Source: Variovorax paradoxus
Lineage (GTDB): Bacteria; Pseudomonadota; Gammaproteobacteria; Burkholderiales; Burkholderiaceae_C
Direction of reading: 5' to 3'
Assembly: GCF_030811855.1 (NCBI RefSeq)
Contig: NZ_JAUSRN010000013.1
Location: forward strand, 1-64,000
DNA: 64,000 nucleotides
Below the pieces are notes generated by a model, which saw only the letters and a program-made list of their open reading frames with translations, did not search any database and had not been told where the DNA came from. Below are positions 7,746 to 15,009 of this stretch, piece after piece (positions within the stretch are counted from its first letter, which is position 1; each line of letters starts with the position of its first letter). The position numbers and the translations under genes are program-made.

Positions 7746-8786
7746 TCAGGAGGCGCCGGAGGGCGCCAGGCGACCGGGGTCGAAGTCGATGCCCGTGATG
7801 TATCGCCGCCCCGCATGGGCCTTGATGTGCACGATGATGTCGATCGTCATCATGAGCAGGCGCTTGATGGTGGCGAATTCGAGTCCTGCGCCTTCGCTCG
7901 ATGCCTTGACCATGAGCGCCAGCTGGTCCCACGTTTGCTCGGTGCTGCCCGAGTGGCAGCTCGTGATGGAGCCCGGATGGCCCGAGGCGCAATTGCGGAT
8001 GAAATAGAACGCTTCGTCGCCGCGCAATTCGGCCAGGATGATCCGGTCAGGCTTCATGCGCAGGCATGCTTCCATGCACGTCTTGGCGCTGATGTTGGCA
8101 GTGCTCTGGCCGCCCTTGGAGTAGAGCAGGTGCACCACGTTCGGCTGCTCGATGAAGAGTTCGCGCGCGTCTTCGATGGTGACGAGGCGCTCGTCGGCCG
8201 GAATGTGGTGGACGAGCGACTTCATGAAGGTGGTCTTGCCGCTGCCGGTGGCACCCGAGACCACGATGTTTTTCTTGTGCAGGACGGCTTGCTTGAAAAA
8301 GTCCGCATAGCGACCTGCGGTGCGCAGTTCGAGCAGTTCCCTGTCCTGCGCGCTGATGCCTGATGTTTCTTCGAGCAGCTTGTCGAAAAATCCGTCCTCG
8401 TGGTACTGGCCCAAGGTGCGGGTCTGCCTGGACGGGAGCCGGATGGTGATGGACACCTGGCTCGCTTCAACGGCCGGGGGAATGACGAACTGCGCGCGCT
8501 GGCCGGTGGGAAAGGTCAGCGAGACGACCGGGTTGACGTCGGTGATGCGCTGGCCCGTGTTGCTCTCGTTGACCACGGTGGTGCAGAACTGCAAGGCACG
8601 CGCGGCGGTGAGACCCGGCACCTCGACGCGCTGCCAGCCGGAACGGTTTTCGAGATAAATCTCGCCGGGCCGGTTGATGCAGATTTCGGTGACGTCGGGC
8701 GAGAGCATGAAGTCCCGGATGCCCAGCACCTGGTACTGGTAATCCAGAAATTCGTTCGAGACGGCGGCAACGAGTTCTTCGGGCAT
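7746..8786 (-). CDS. virB11: type IV secretion ATPase VirB11
   Basis: A 346-residue hexameric traffic ATPase of the VirB11/PulE family, which sits on the cytoplasmic side of the T4SS and switches it between pilus assembly and substrate transfer. Visible motifs: an amino domain ending around residue 150, Walker A GATGSGKT at residues 178-185, an Asp box (TIEDARELF), Walker B region (RPDRIILAELRGDEAF with a preceding MKPDR), and a His box near SGHPGSITSCHSG. The start at 8786 (MPEELVAAVSNEF) gives the family's usual length; the ribosome site is poor and the next in-frame ATG upstream would overlap virB10. The gap to virB10 is 16 bases. Confidence 0.93.
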   Translation of the reverse strand: MPEELVAAVSNEFLDYQYQVLGIRDFMLSPDVTEICINRPGEIYLENRSGWQRVEVPGLTAARALQFCTTVVNESNTGQRITDVNPVVSLTFPTGQRAQFVIPPAVEASQVSITIRLPSRQTRTLGQYHEDGFFDKLLEETSGISAQDRELLELRTAGRYADFFKQAVLHKKNIVVSGATGSGKTTFMKSLVHHIPADERLVTIEDARELFIEQPNVVHLLYSKGGQSTANISAKTCMEACLRMKPDRIILAELRGDEAFYFIRNCASGHPGSITSCHSGSTEQTWDQLALMVKASSEGAGLEFATIKRLLMMTIDIIVHIKAHAGRRYITGIDFDPGRLAPSGAS

Positions 8787-8802
8787 GGGGAACGATGCCG
8801 TG

Positions 8803-10068
8803 TCAGAAGCTCGCGACCACGGCGCTGAAGTCGACATCCTTGGCGACGTAGACGTTGACGACGGTGCCCTGGTTGATGGTGACCGTGTCAGGCCGGTTGG
8901 CGTTGCGGCGCACGGCCTGGGTGGCCAGGCTTTGCAAGGTCTGCGCCGTGGTGCTCTCGTAAGGCGACTGGACGGCGAGGCCCCCCGCCGCAACGGTGGT
9001 CGACTGCGGGCCGTTCTGTGCCAGTGCGTATTTGAAGGCGTCGGCGAACATGCTGATCAGCAGGGCCGAAGTGATGCGTTGGCCCCAGTGCTGATCGAGG
9101 TGTCCCGGATGACCCGAGCCGCCGAGGTTGTCGACGCCGGGACTGGCCATGTTCACATCGATCCCGTTCGGGGTGACGATGCGATCCCAGATGACGGCGA
9201 TGCGATCGCCATTGGGTTCGGTGTCGTACTTTCCGAGCACCTTTGAGCCCTTCGGCAACAGCATGCGCTTGCCGGTGACGGAGTAGACCGGCTCGGTCAC
9301 GACGCAGGACGTGAAACCCGGAATGTCGCTGACGATATGCGTCTCCAGCACGCAGCGGATGTAGGTGCCGCGCAGCATGAGCACGTTCGGATGGACAAGG
9401 GCTTGTGCGCTCGACACGGCCGACAGCGGCTTCATGCGATAGGCGCTGTTCGGCGCGATGCCCTGGTCGCCGCCCACGCCGGGCATGCCGGGGATGCCGC
9501 CCATACCTGGTGCCATGCCGGGATATTGACCTTGCCCGGGCTGGCCACCATCTGCGGGACCCACTGCAATCGTGCCCGCGCTCGATGCCATGCGGCGCTC
9601 CATGAGCGTCGGACCATGCTGACCTTGTGGGCCTTGCGGTGCGGGCGGAATCGGCGGCAGCGATGGCTGGGCCAACGGGATGGGTGGGGTTGGTGGCGTG
9701 GCAACCCGTGGTAGGGGCGGCGGTGCCGGCAGTTGGGGCGCTGCGGGGACCATCACCACTTCTTCCTTGGCTTTTTGTGGCTTGTCGGGACGCATCACGT
9801 TGCCGATCAGCCAGATGGCAGCCAACCCGAGCAGAAGCACGATGCCCGCGAGGAACCCGAGGGCGCGGCGATTCATGCGCTGCATTTCGCTGGATTTGAG
9901 CTCCGGCGCGTGCGCGTCCAGGTTGGGTGCGGCGGTCGCTCCCATGCCCTCGAATTGCCTCGAATAGGGATTGGCTTGAAAAGCAGGCTGGCTATTGCCG
10001 TCCGTGGGATCTTGCCGGTCGTGATTGGGCACGGCGTCTCCTGTTCGGGAAGGAGGATGTTGGTTCAC
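8803..10068 (-). CDS. virB10: T4SS core-complex protein VirB10
   Basis: A 421-residue VirB10/TrbI protein that spans the cell envelope and forms the inner layer of the core complex. A cytoplasmic amino end is followed by a membrane helix (ALGFLAGIVLLLGLAAIWLIG, near 70-90), a Pro-rich periplasmic linker (about 105-150), a Gly/Met/Pro stretch, and the conserved beta domain (RGTYIRCVLETHIVSDIPGF, SVTGKRMLLPKGSKVLGKY) with the antenna helices around ALLISMFADAFKYALA. The GTG at 10068 overlaps the virB9 stop (GTGA). A second GTG at 10032 has a better Shine-Dalgarno (AGGAG, six bases away) and would give 409 residues, so the true start is uncertain. Confidence 0.93.
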   Translation of the reverse strand: MNQHPPSRTGDAVPNHDRQDPTDGNSQPAFQANPYSRQFEGMGATAAPNLDAHAPELKSSEMQRMNRRALGFLAGIVLLLGLAAIWLIGNVMRPDKPQKAKEEVVMVPAAPQLPAPPPLPRVATPPTPPIPLAQPSLPPIPPAPQGPQGQHGPTLMERRMASSAGTIAVGPADGGQPGQGQYPGMAPGMGGIPGMPGVGGDQGIAPNSAYRMKPLSAVSSAQALVHPNVLMLRGTYIRCVLETHIVSDIPGFTSCVVTEPVYSVTGKRMLLPKGSKVLGKYDTEPNGDRIAVIWDRIVTPNGIDVNMASPGVDNLGGSGHPGHLDQHWGQRITSALLISMFADAFKYALAQNGPQSTTVAAGGLAVQSPYESTTAQTLQSLATQAVRRNANRPDTVTINQGTVVNVYVAKDVDFSAVVASF

Positions 10069-10844
10069 TGGACGGTGTTCCTGCGAAGACCCACGACGTT
10101 GTCGCCGTGGCGGATGACCAGGTAGGGATAGGTCCCGTGGACGATGAGGGTGCTGCCTTCGACTGTGGTGTTCACCACGGAGTCCTCGTCTCGCTCCTTC
10201 TGGCGCATGTACACGGTCGGGAAGTTGCCCGTCGGGAACTGCTTGAGGTCGCTCATCTTGATGTAAGTGAAGCGACTGTCGTCGTAGACATTGATCGGAA
10301 CCAGCCAGGCTGCGCCGGCGCTGCTGGTGGCAAAGTCGTACTCGAAGTTGTAGCTCCGGTCCTTGAGCAGCGCCGTATTGAGCGCGGGTGCTTCGGCGAC
10401 GCTTTTGGCTTCCTTGCCGAAGGTCATGTCGGCCGGATAGGTGAACTTGATCCGGTATTGAACGCCCGCATTGCGCGCCTGCTCCAGGGTTCGCCAGTCC
10501 GTGGCCACGACCTTGAGTTCGAAGATGTACGAGTTGATCGCGGTGCGGATCATCATGTTGGTGTCCACATCGACGTTCTTCGGCTTCAGGTAGAAGACGT
10601 TGTCGCGACGACTAAGGTCCCAGCCACTGCTGAAGCCGGTGCTGTAGTCGAGGATTTTTTCTTCAGGACTCAGTTCGATCTGAGTGCTGATGCCCAGGCC
10701 GGCACGCACCGGGTAGATGCGGTCGGGCTGGTACTCGTACATCTGGACGGTTTGCGCAAAGGCGCAGGGCATGGCGCTGGCGATGACTGCGCACGCTGCG
10801 GCTATCAGCGCCCATCGGCGGTGGTTGGACTGTTGTGATTTCAT
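10065..10844 (-). CDS. virB9: T4SS core-complex protein VirB9
   Basis: A 259-residue VirB9/CagX/TrbG family protein of the outer-membrane core complex. A signal peptide ends at AFAQ (about residue 30). The mature start QTVQMYEYQPDRIYPVRAG is the conserved VirB9 opening, where Tyr-Pro-Val contacts VirB10. The carboxy domain with FTYIKMSDLKQFPTGNFP and the ending LVIRHGDNVVGLRRN is the VirB7-binding region. The gene overlaps virB8 by four bases upstream and virB10 by four downstream, so the three are translationally linked. Confidence 0.93.
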   Translation of the reverse strand: MKSQQSNHRRWALIAAACAVIASAMPCAFAQTVQMYEYQPDRIYPVRAGLGISTQIELSPEEKILDYSTGFSSGWDLSRRDNVFYLKPKNVDVDTNMMIRTAINSYIFELKVVATDWRTLEQARNAGVQYRIKFTYPADMTFGKEAKSVAEAPALNTALLKDRSYNFEYDFATSSAGAAWLVPINVYDDSRFTYIKMSDLKQFPTGNFPTVYMRQKERDEDSVVNTTVEGSTLIVHGTYPYLVIRHGDNVVGLRRNTVQ

Positions 10845-11812
10845 CGGCGGCGCGTTCCCTGATTGGCACCTGTCGGCGCGACTGGGGCGGCGGGCGCGGG
10901 GGCGCCTGGTGCCCCGAAAGTGGGTGGAGGAGGAGTGGTTGGCATGACGGCTTGCCCAGGCAAAGTCACCGCTTGGGCACTGCCTACCGCGCCAGCAAGG
11001 GCATCGGTGCCCGGCGGGAGCGCTGCGCCGGGCATCGCGGGCATGCTTTCGGCGGGCTTGAGATTGCTCAGGACTTCTTCGGGCGGTGATGAGGCGTAGT
11101 CGGTATCCACGCGATAGTCGGTAACCTGGAAGCCGAGTGGATTTTCGATCCGCTGCTGCTCGTCCATCGTGAGGTTGGACTTGTAGGTGAACGCCATCGT
11201 CACGATCTTGCTGTCCAGAGGCACCGAGGAGCCGTTCTGCTTGTTGTAGACGTTGCGCTGGAAGCGCACCGTGGCGCCCTTGGGCACTTCGCCGCCTCCG
11301 CCACCGATCAGGGTGATGCTCAGGATGCGGACCCGGATGGCTTTGTCCTTGCCGTAAATGGTGTACGGGTTGACGGGATTTCCCGACGAATACAAGTTGG
11401 TGTAGCCGCCGGAGACGTTGCCCGACGACATGGTCAGCACCGTGGTCCAGTCGCGCAAATTGGTGATCGCCAGGTCGTAGGATTCGCGCGCCAGCACGAA
11501 GTGGGCAACGTTGCTGCGATTAATCGCTTCGCTCGTGGTGACGCGCTGCAAAGCCGCGTCGTCGGTCAGGCGTGCGGCGGTGCTGGTGCCCGTGTACGCA
11601 TCTGCGATGACCAGATAAGGCACTTTCTCCTTGAGCGGCAACACGTAGAAGTAGCCGCCCAGCAGCACCAGCGACATGACCACGGCAGAGCCCGCAACCC
11701 ACCAGGCGCGCCGTTCGCTGCGTCGTGCGATGTCCGCAACAGTGAGTTCGAAGTTGACCGATTGACTGATGGTTTGGTCGATCTTCGAGGTCGACGCGTT
11801 GTTCTTGAACAT
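10841..11812 (-). CDS. virB8: T4SS inner-membrane assembly protein VirB8, with long Pro/Ala tail
   Basis: A 323-residue bitopic VirB8. A short cytoplasmic amino end (35 residues) is followed by one membrane helix at residues 37-58 and the NTF2-like periplasmic domain (about 65-235) with the VirB8 hallmarks SEAINRSNVAHFVLARESYD and TTVLTMSSG. Typical VirB8 proteins end soon after this domain. Here another 80 or so residues follow, rich in Pro, Ala and Gly and ending in GTRRR. The ATG at 11812 overlaps the virB7 stop by one base (TGATG). Nothing suggests a frameshift: the tail has the same codon bias as the domain and ends exactly where virB9 begins. Confidence 0.92.
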   Translation of the reverse strand: MFKNNASTSKIDQTISQSVNFELTVADIARRSERRAWWVAGSAVVMSLVLLGGYFYVLPLKEKVPYLVIADAYTGTSTAARLTDDAALQRVTTSEAINRSNVAHFVLARESYDLAITNLRDWTTVLTMSSGNVSGGYTNLYSSGNPVNPYTIYGKDKAIRVRILSITLIGGGGGEVPKGATVRFQRNVYNKQNGSSVPLDSKIVTMAFTYKSNLTMDEQQRIENPLGFQVTDYRVDTDYASSPPEEVLSNLKPAESMPAMPGAALPPGTDALAGAVGSAQAVTLPGQAVMPTTPPPPTFGAPGAPAPAAPVAPTGANQGTRRR

Positions 11813-12282
11813 CAGCGCGGCCCGGGTGTGGCCGGCGCAGCGGCGCTTGTGGCCTGAACCAGGATTTGTTTGCCGTCCGCCGAAATGGACACACCCTGCG
11901 GCGAGTAGATGGCGCTCAGCTCGCCCATGGCCGACTGGAGGTCGTTGGTGCGAACCTTCGCGACAGGTTGGTGGAGGGTGAAGTCGGAGCCTATTTGATA
12001 GGACAACTGCAGTCCGTTGTCCGACGCCCAGCGCTTCAGCATGGTCCTGAGCGTCGCGTCCATGGGCGAAGCGTAGAACGTGTAGGCGGGCGAGAGCGGG
12101 ATCTCGGTAGCCGCACTCTGGAAGCGGTTCACCGGCGCCCAGGAGCCACCGTACTCTTTGGGTGCAGGCGCACCGCACCCGACGAGGGTGATGGCCAGAA
12201 TGGACAAGGCCGAACCCGCCGAAAGGCGGCTTGTAGCGCGCACACGAGCGCCCCACGCAATAGCCTGCGTTTGGTTAAACAC
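11812..12282 (-). CDS. virB7: T4SS lipoprotein VirB7 with C-terminal N0-like domain
   Basis: A 156-residue lipoprotein. A hydrophobic amino end leads to a lipobox ITLVGCG with the lipidated cysteine at residue 36, then a short linker with the NRF-containing segment that in VirB7 binds VirB9. Classical VirB7 proteins are only 40-60 residues long. Here residues 70-145 form an additional alpha/beta domain (LRTMLKRWASDNGLQLSYQI ... AMGELSAIYSPQGVSISADG) resembling the TcpQ/secretin N0 fold. A fused N0 domain on VirB7 is the known feature of the Xanthomonas citri killing T4SS. The start is GTG with an AGGGAG ribosome site seven bases upstream. It is the first gene of the virB operon. Confidence 0.88.
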   Translation of the reverse strand: MFNQTQAIAWGARVRATSRLSAGSALSILAITLVGCGAPAPKEYGGSWAPVNRFQSAATEIPLSPAYTFYASPMDATLRTMLKRWASDNGLQLSYQIGSDFTLHQPVAKVRTNDLQSAMGELSAIYSPQGVSISADGKQILVQATSAAAPATPGPR

Positions 12283-12314
12283 TGCGACTCCCTGAAGTCT
12301 TTTTTATGTCCGCC

Positions 12315-12329
12315 CATCTTAGGTAGATG
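12315..12329. promoter_or_regulatory. inverted repeat at the likely virB promoter
   Basis: CATCT-TAGGT-AGATG is a perfect five-base inverted repeat 33 bases upstream of the virB7 start. A CATAAA box on the minus strand at 12303-12308 could be the virB -10 element, which would put the repeat over the spacer or -35 region, a usual place for a repressor. The regulator is unknown. Confidence 0.45.
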
Positions 12330-12343
12330 AGGCGGCCGTGCCA

Positions 12344-12357
12344 GCACAGCGCTGTGC
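12344..12357. promoter_or_regulatory. 14-base perfect palindrome in the virB-feo intergenic region
   Basis: GCACAGCGCTGTGC is self-complementary over 14 bases. Directly overlapping it is a second inverted repeat, GTGCA-GGAG-TGCAC (12354-12367). The cluster lies between two divergent operons and could bind a regulator of either; no matching regulator gene is in the window. Confidence 0.4.
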
Positions 12358-12440
12358 AGGAGTGCACGAATCGGCGGGATTTAGTGCCGCCGACCCTCGG
12401 GCGGGCAGTGATGGCCCACCGAGACCAGGGATGAGTCCGT

Positions 12441-12459
12441 TTCAATGATAATTGTTCTC
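12441..12459 (+). promoter_or_regulatory. Fur box upstream of feoA
   Basis: The 19-base segment TTCAATGATAATTGTTCTC, 30 bases before the feoA start, fits the Fur consensus: its central ATGATAAT followed after two bases by TT.TC matches the classical 19-mer closely. Fur with iron would repress feoAB here. This agrees with the ferrous-iron transport function of the genes downstream. Confidence 0.75.
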
Positions 12460-12488
12460 ATTGCTGAGATGAACGAGTTCCAACCCGC

Positions 12489-12794
12489 ATGACCATCCCT
12501 CTTTCCGTGGCCGCTACCCCTGTCTCTATCCGTCTCGACGAATTGCCCAGCCATCAGTGGGCGACGGTGTTGGACGTCGCGCGGTCGGCCGATGCCGAGG
12601 GGCAAGAGTTGGCACTGCGCCTGACCGAGATCGGCTTCGTGCCCGGCGAAGCAGTGCGCATCGTCGCCAGCGGCCTTCCGGGGCGCGAGCCATTGGCGGT
12701 GCGGCTGGGCCACACCACTTTTGCGTTGCGCCGCCACGAGGCCGCGTTGATCCATGTGACACCGGGCGTGCCGGAGGGCGCACGCCATGGTTGA
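12489..12794 (+). CDS. feoA: ferrous iron transport protein FeoA
   Basis: A 101-residue FeoA: an SH3-like beta-barrel protein that binds the cytosolic part of FeoB and supports Fe(II) uptake. After an amino extension of about 15 residues, the family core is visible: LALRLTEIGFVPGEAVRIVASGLPGREPLAVRLGHTTFALRRHEAALI, with the LxxIGF.PG and LRRHEA signatures. It overlaps feoB by eight bases and is preceded by a Fur box. FeoA is normally about 75-85 residues long; the extra length is at the amino end, and a later start is possible. Confidence 0.93.
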   Translation: MTIPLSVAATPVSIRLDELPSHQWATVLDVARSADAEGQELALRLTEIGFVPGEAVRIVASGLPGREPLAVRLGHTTFALRRHEAALIHVTPGVPEGARHG

Positions 12795-14685
12795 GGCGGT
12801 CATCCAGGGGCCGGGACGCCTTGCCGCCACGGCACAGCCGGGGCGCATTGCACTGCTGGGCAACCCCAACTGCGGCAAGACGGCGCTCTTCAACCTGCTC
12901 ACCGGCAGCCGCCAGAAGGTGGCCAACTACGCCGGTGTGACGGTAGAGCGCAAGGAAGGCCTGCTGCGCACCGCATCGGGCCGCCGCGTGTTCGTGCTCG
13001 ACCTGCCGGGCGCCTACAGCCTCAACGCGCTCAGCGCGGACGAAGCCGTGACGCGCGACGTGGTCACCGGCAAGAGCAGCGAGCCGTTGCCCGACCTGCT
13101 GGTGTGCGTGACCGACGCCACCAACCTGCGGCTCAACCTGCGGCTTGTACTCGAGGCCAAGCGCCTCGGGCTGCCGATGGTGGTGGCGCTCAACATGACC
13201 GACATGGCGAAGAAGCAGGGCATTGCCGTCGACACGGCCGTGCTATCGCGCGAACTGGGCGTGCCGGTCGTCGAGACGGTCGGCGTGCATTCGGGCGGCG
13301 CACAGGGCCTGCTCGAGGCGCTCGATGCGCCGGTGGCCGCCGCCGCGCCGCAGCAGGCCTGGCAGGCGCCGGGGCTCGACGACGTGCTGGCCACGCAGCG
13401 CGAAGTGCGCCGCATCCTCGGCATCGCTGTGCGCGAGCCGGTCGGCAGCCTGGCCACCAGCGACCGCATCGATCGCGTGGTGATGCACCCGGTTTGGGGC
13501 ATGCTGGTGCTCGCGGTCACGATGTTCCTGATGTTCCAGGCGGTGTTCAGCTGGGCCAACGTGCCGATGGACGCCATCAAGGCCGGCACCGAGGGGCTTG
13601 GCAACCTGCTGAAGGACCACATGCCCGAAGGCATGCTGCAAAGCCTGCTGGTCGATGGCGTCATTGCCGGCGTGGGCGGCGTGATTGTGTTCCTGCCGCA
13701 GATCCTGATCCTGTTCCTGTTCATCCTGGCGCTCGAAGATTCGGGCTACCTGCCGCGTGCCGCATTCCTGCTCGACCGCGTGATGGGCACCGTGGGGCTT
13801 TCGGGCCGCTCCTTCATTCCGCTGCTGTCGAGCTTTGCCTGTGCCATTCCGGGCGTGATGGCCACGCGCACCATCAGCAACTGGCGCGACCGCATCACCA
13901 CCATCATGATTGCGCCGCTCATGACCTGCTCGGCGCGCCTGCCGGTCTATGCGCTGCTGATCGCGGCGTTCATTCCGGCGCGCACCGTGGGCGGCGTGTT
14001 CAACCTGCAGGGCGTGGTGCTGTTCGCGCTATATGTCTTCGGCATCGTCTCGGCGATGGCGGTGGCTTGGGTGATGAAGCGCTTCCGCGACAACAAGCAG
14101 CATTCGCCGCTGATGATGGAGCTGCCGGCCTACCGCTGGCCCAGTCTTCGCAACCTTGCTGTGGGTTTGTATGAACGAGCCTGGATCTTCCTCCAGCGCG
14201 TGGGCACGATCATCCTCACGCTTACCATCCTGCTGTGGTTCCTGTCGACTTTTCCGTCGCCGCCCGAAGGCGCCACGGGGCCCGCCATCCAGTACAGCCT
14301 GGCCGGCATGATCGGCCGCGGGCTCGAACACATCTTTGCGCCCATCGGTTTCAACTGGCAGATCTCCATCGCGCTGGTGCCGGGCATGGCGGCGCGCGAA
14401 GTGGCGGTGGGCGCGCTCGGCACGGTGTATGCGCTCTCGGCCAGCGGCGACGACGTGGCGGGGCAGCTCGAGCCACTGATCGCGGGCAGCTGGTCGCTCG
14501 CCACCGCGTTGTCGCTGCTGGTCTGGTACGTGTTTGCGCCGCAGTGCATCTCGACGCTGGCCGCCGTAAAGCGCGAGACCGGATCATGGCGCTACGTGTG
14601 GATCATGGCGGGCTACCTGTTCGGCCTCGCCTATGCGGCATGCTTCATCACCTACCGCGTCGCGGTGGCGCTCGGAGCAGGTTAA
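12787..14685 (+). CDS. feoB: ferrous iron permease FeoB
   Basis: A 632-residue FeoB. The amino G domain has G1 GNPNCGKT at residues 25-32, the TVERKEG switch, G3 DLPGAYSL, G4 NMTD and a helical GDI-type segment to about residue 215. The membrane domain follows with the two Gate motifs (GYLPRAAFLLDR and LLSSFACAIPGVMATRTI, then LMTCSARLPVYALLI) whose cysteines are conserved in FeoB. It imports Fe(II) across the inner membrane under low oxygen or low pH. It overlaps feoA and is followed 28 bases later by a small Cys-rich membrane protein. Length is shorter than the E. coli protein (773) but usual for compact betaproteobacterial forms. Confidence 0.96.
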   Translation: MVEAVIQGPGRLAATAQPGRIALLGNPNCGKTALFNLLTGSRQKVANYAGVTVERKEGLLRTASGRRVFVLDLPGAYSLNALSADEAVTRDVVTGKSSEPLPDLLVCVTDATNLRLNLRLVLEAKRLGLPMVVALNMTDMAKKQGIAVDTAVLSRELGVPVVETVGVHSGGAQGLLEALDAPVAAAAPQQAWQAPGLDDVLATQREVRRILGIAVREPVGSLATSDRIDRVVMHPVWGMLVLAVTMFLMFQAVFSWANVPMDAIKAGTEGLGNLLKDHMPEGMLQSLLVDGVIAGVGGVIVFLPQILILFLFILALEDSGYLPRAAFLLDRVMGTVGLSGRSFIPLLSSFACAIPGVMATRTISNWRDRITTIMIAPLMTCSARLPVYALLIAAFIPARTVGGVFNLQGVVLFALYVFGIVSAMAVAWVMKRFRDNKQHSPLMMELPAYRWPSLRNLAVGLYERAWIFLQRVGTIILTLTILLWFLSTFPSPPEGATGPAIQYSLAGMIGRGLEHIFAPIGFNWQISIALVPGMAAREVAVGALGTVYALSASGDDVAGQLEPLIAGSWSLATALSLLVWYVFAPQCISTLAAVKRETGSWRYVWIMAGYLFGLAYAACFITYRVAVALGAG

Positions 14686-14713
14686 AACCTGCAATGAAAG
14701 GCTTGAAGAAGAA

Positions 14714-15004
14714 ATGACACAGCAACTGATCGTCGGGTTGATCGTCGCGGCCGCCGCGTTCTACGCGGTCTGGCGCTGGATGCCCGCGGGCTGGCGGCGC
14801 AGCGCGGCGCGCAAGCTCGCATCAGGTACGCACCGTGCCGGGCTGGTCGACCAGGAGCGCGCCGACCAACTGGCCGCCTCGCTGGCCAAGACTTCGGGCT
14901 GCGGCTCCTGCGACAGCTGTGGCAGCTGTGGCCCCAAGGCAGCCGACAAGAAGGAGTCCTCCAAAGAAGCCGGCCGCGGCGCGCTGTCCACGCACAGCCG
15001 CTGA
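14714..15004 (+). CDS. Feo-associated small Cys-rich membrane protein (DUF6587-like)
   Basis: A 96-residue protein with one amino-terminal membrane helix (LIVGLIVAAAAFYAVWRWMP, residues 5-24), a basic segment, then a cysteine cluster GCGSCDSCGSCGPK near residues 63-76 and a Lys/Glu-rich tail. It sits directly downstream of feoB, the place taken by FeoC or by the Cys-rich FeoB-associated protein in other bacteria, so a role in FeoB function or iron sensing is plausible. The four cysteines could bind iron or a cluster. It probably corresponds to the family labelled DUF6587; the exact function is not established. Confidence 0.75.
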   Translation: MTQQLIVGLIVAAAAFYAVWRWMPAGWRRSAARKLASGTHRAGLVDQERADQLAASLAKTSGCGSCDSCGSCGPKAADKKESSKEAGRGALSTHSR

Positions 15005-15009
15005 GGCCG

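Noticed and set aside
1..12282. The T4SS as part of an integrative conjugative element.
   Set aside because: No relaxase, integrase, direct repeat or tRNA-end insertion was seen near it, and the only tRNA is 41 kb away; the part left of position 1 could not be seen.
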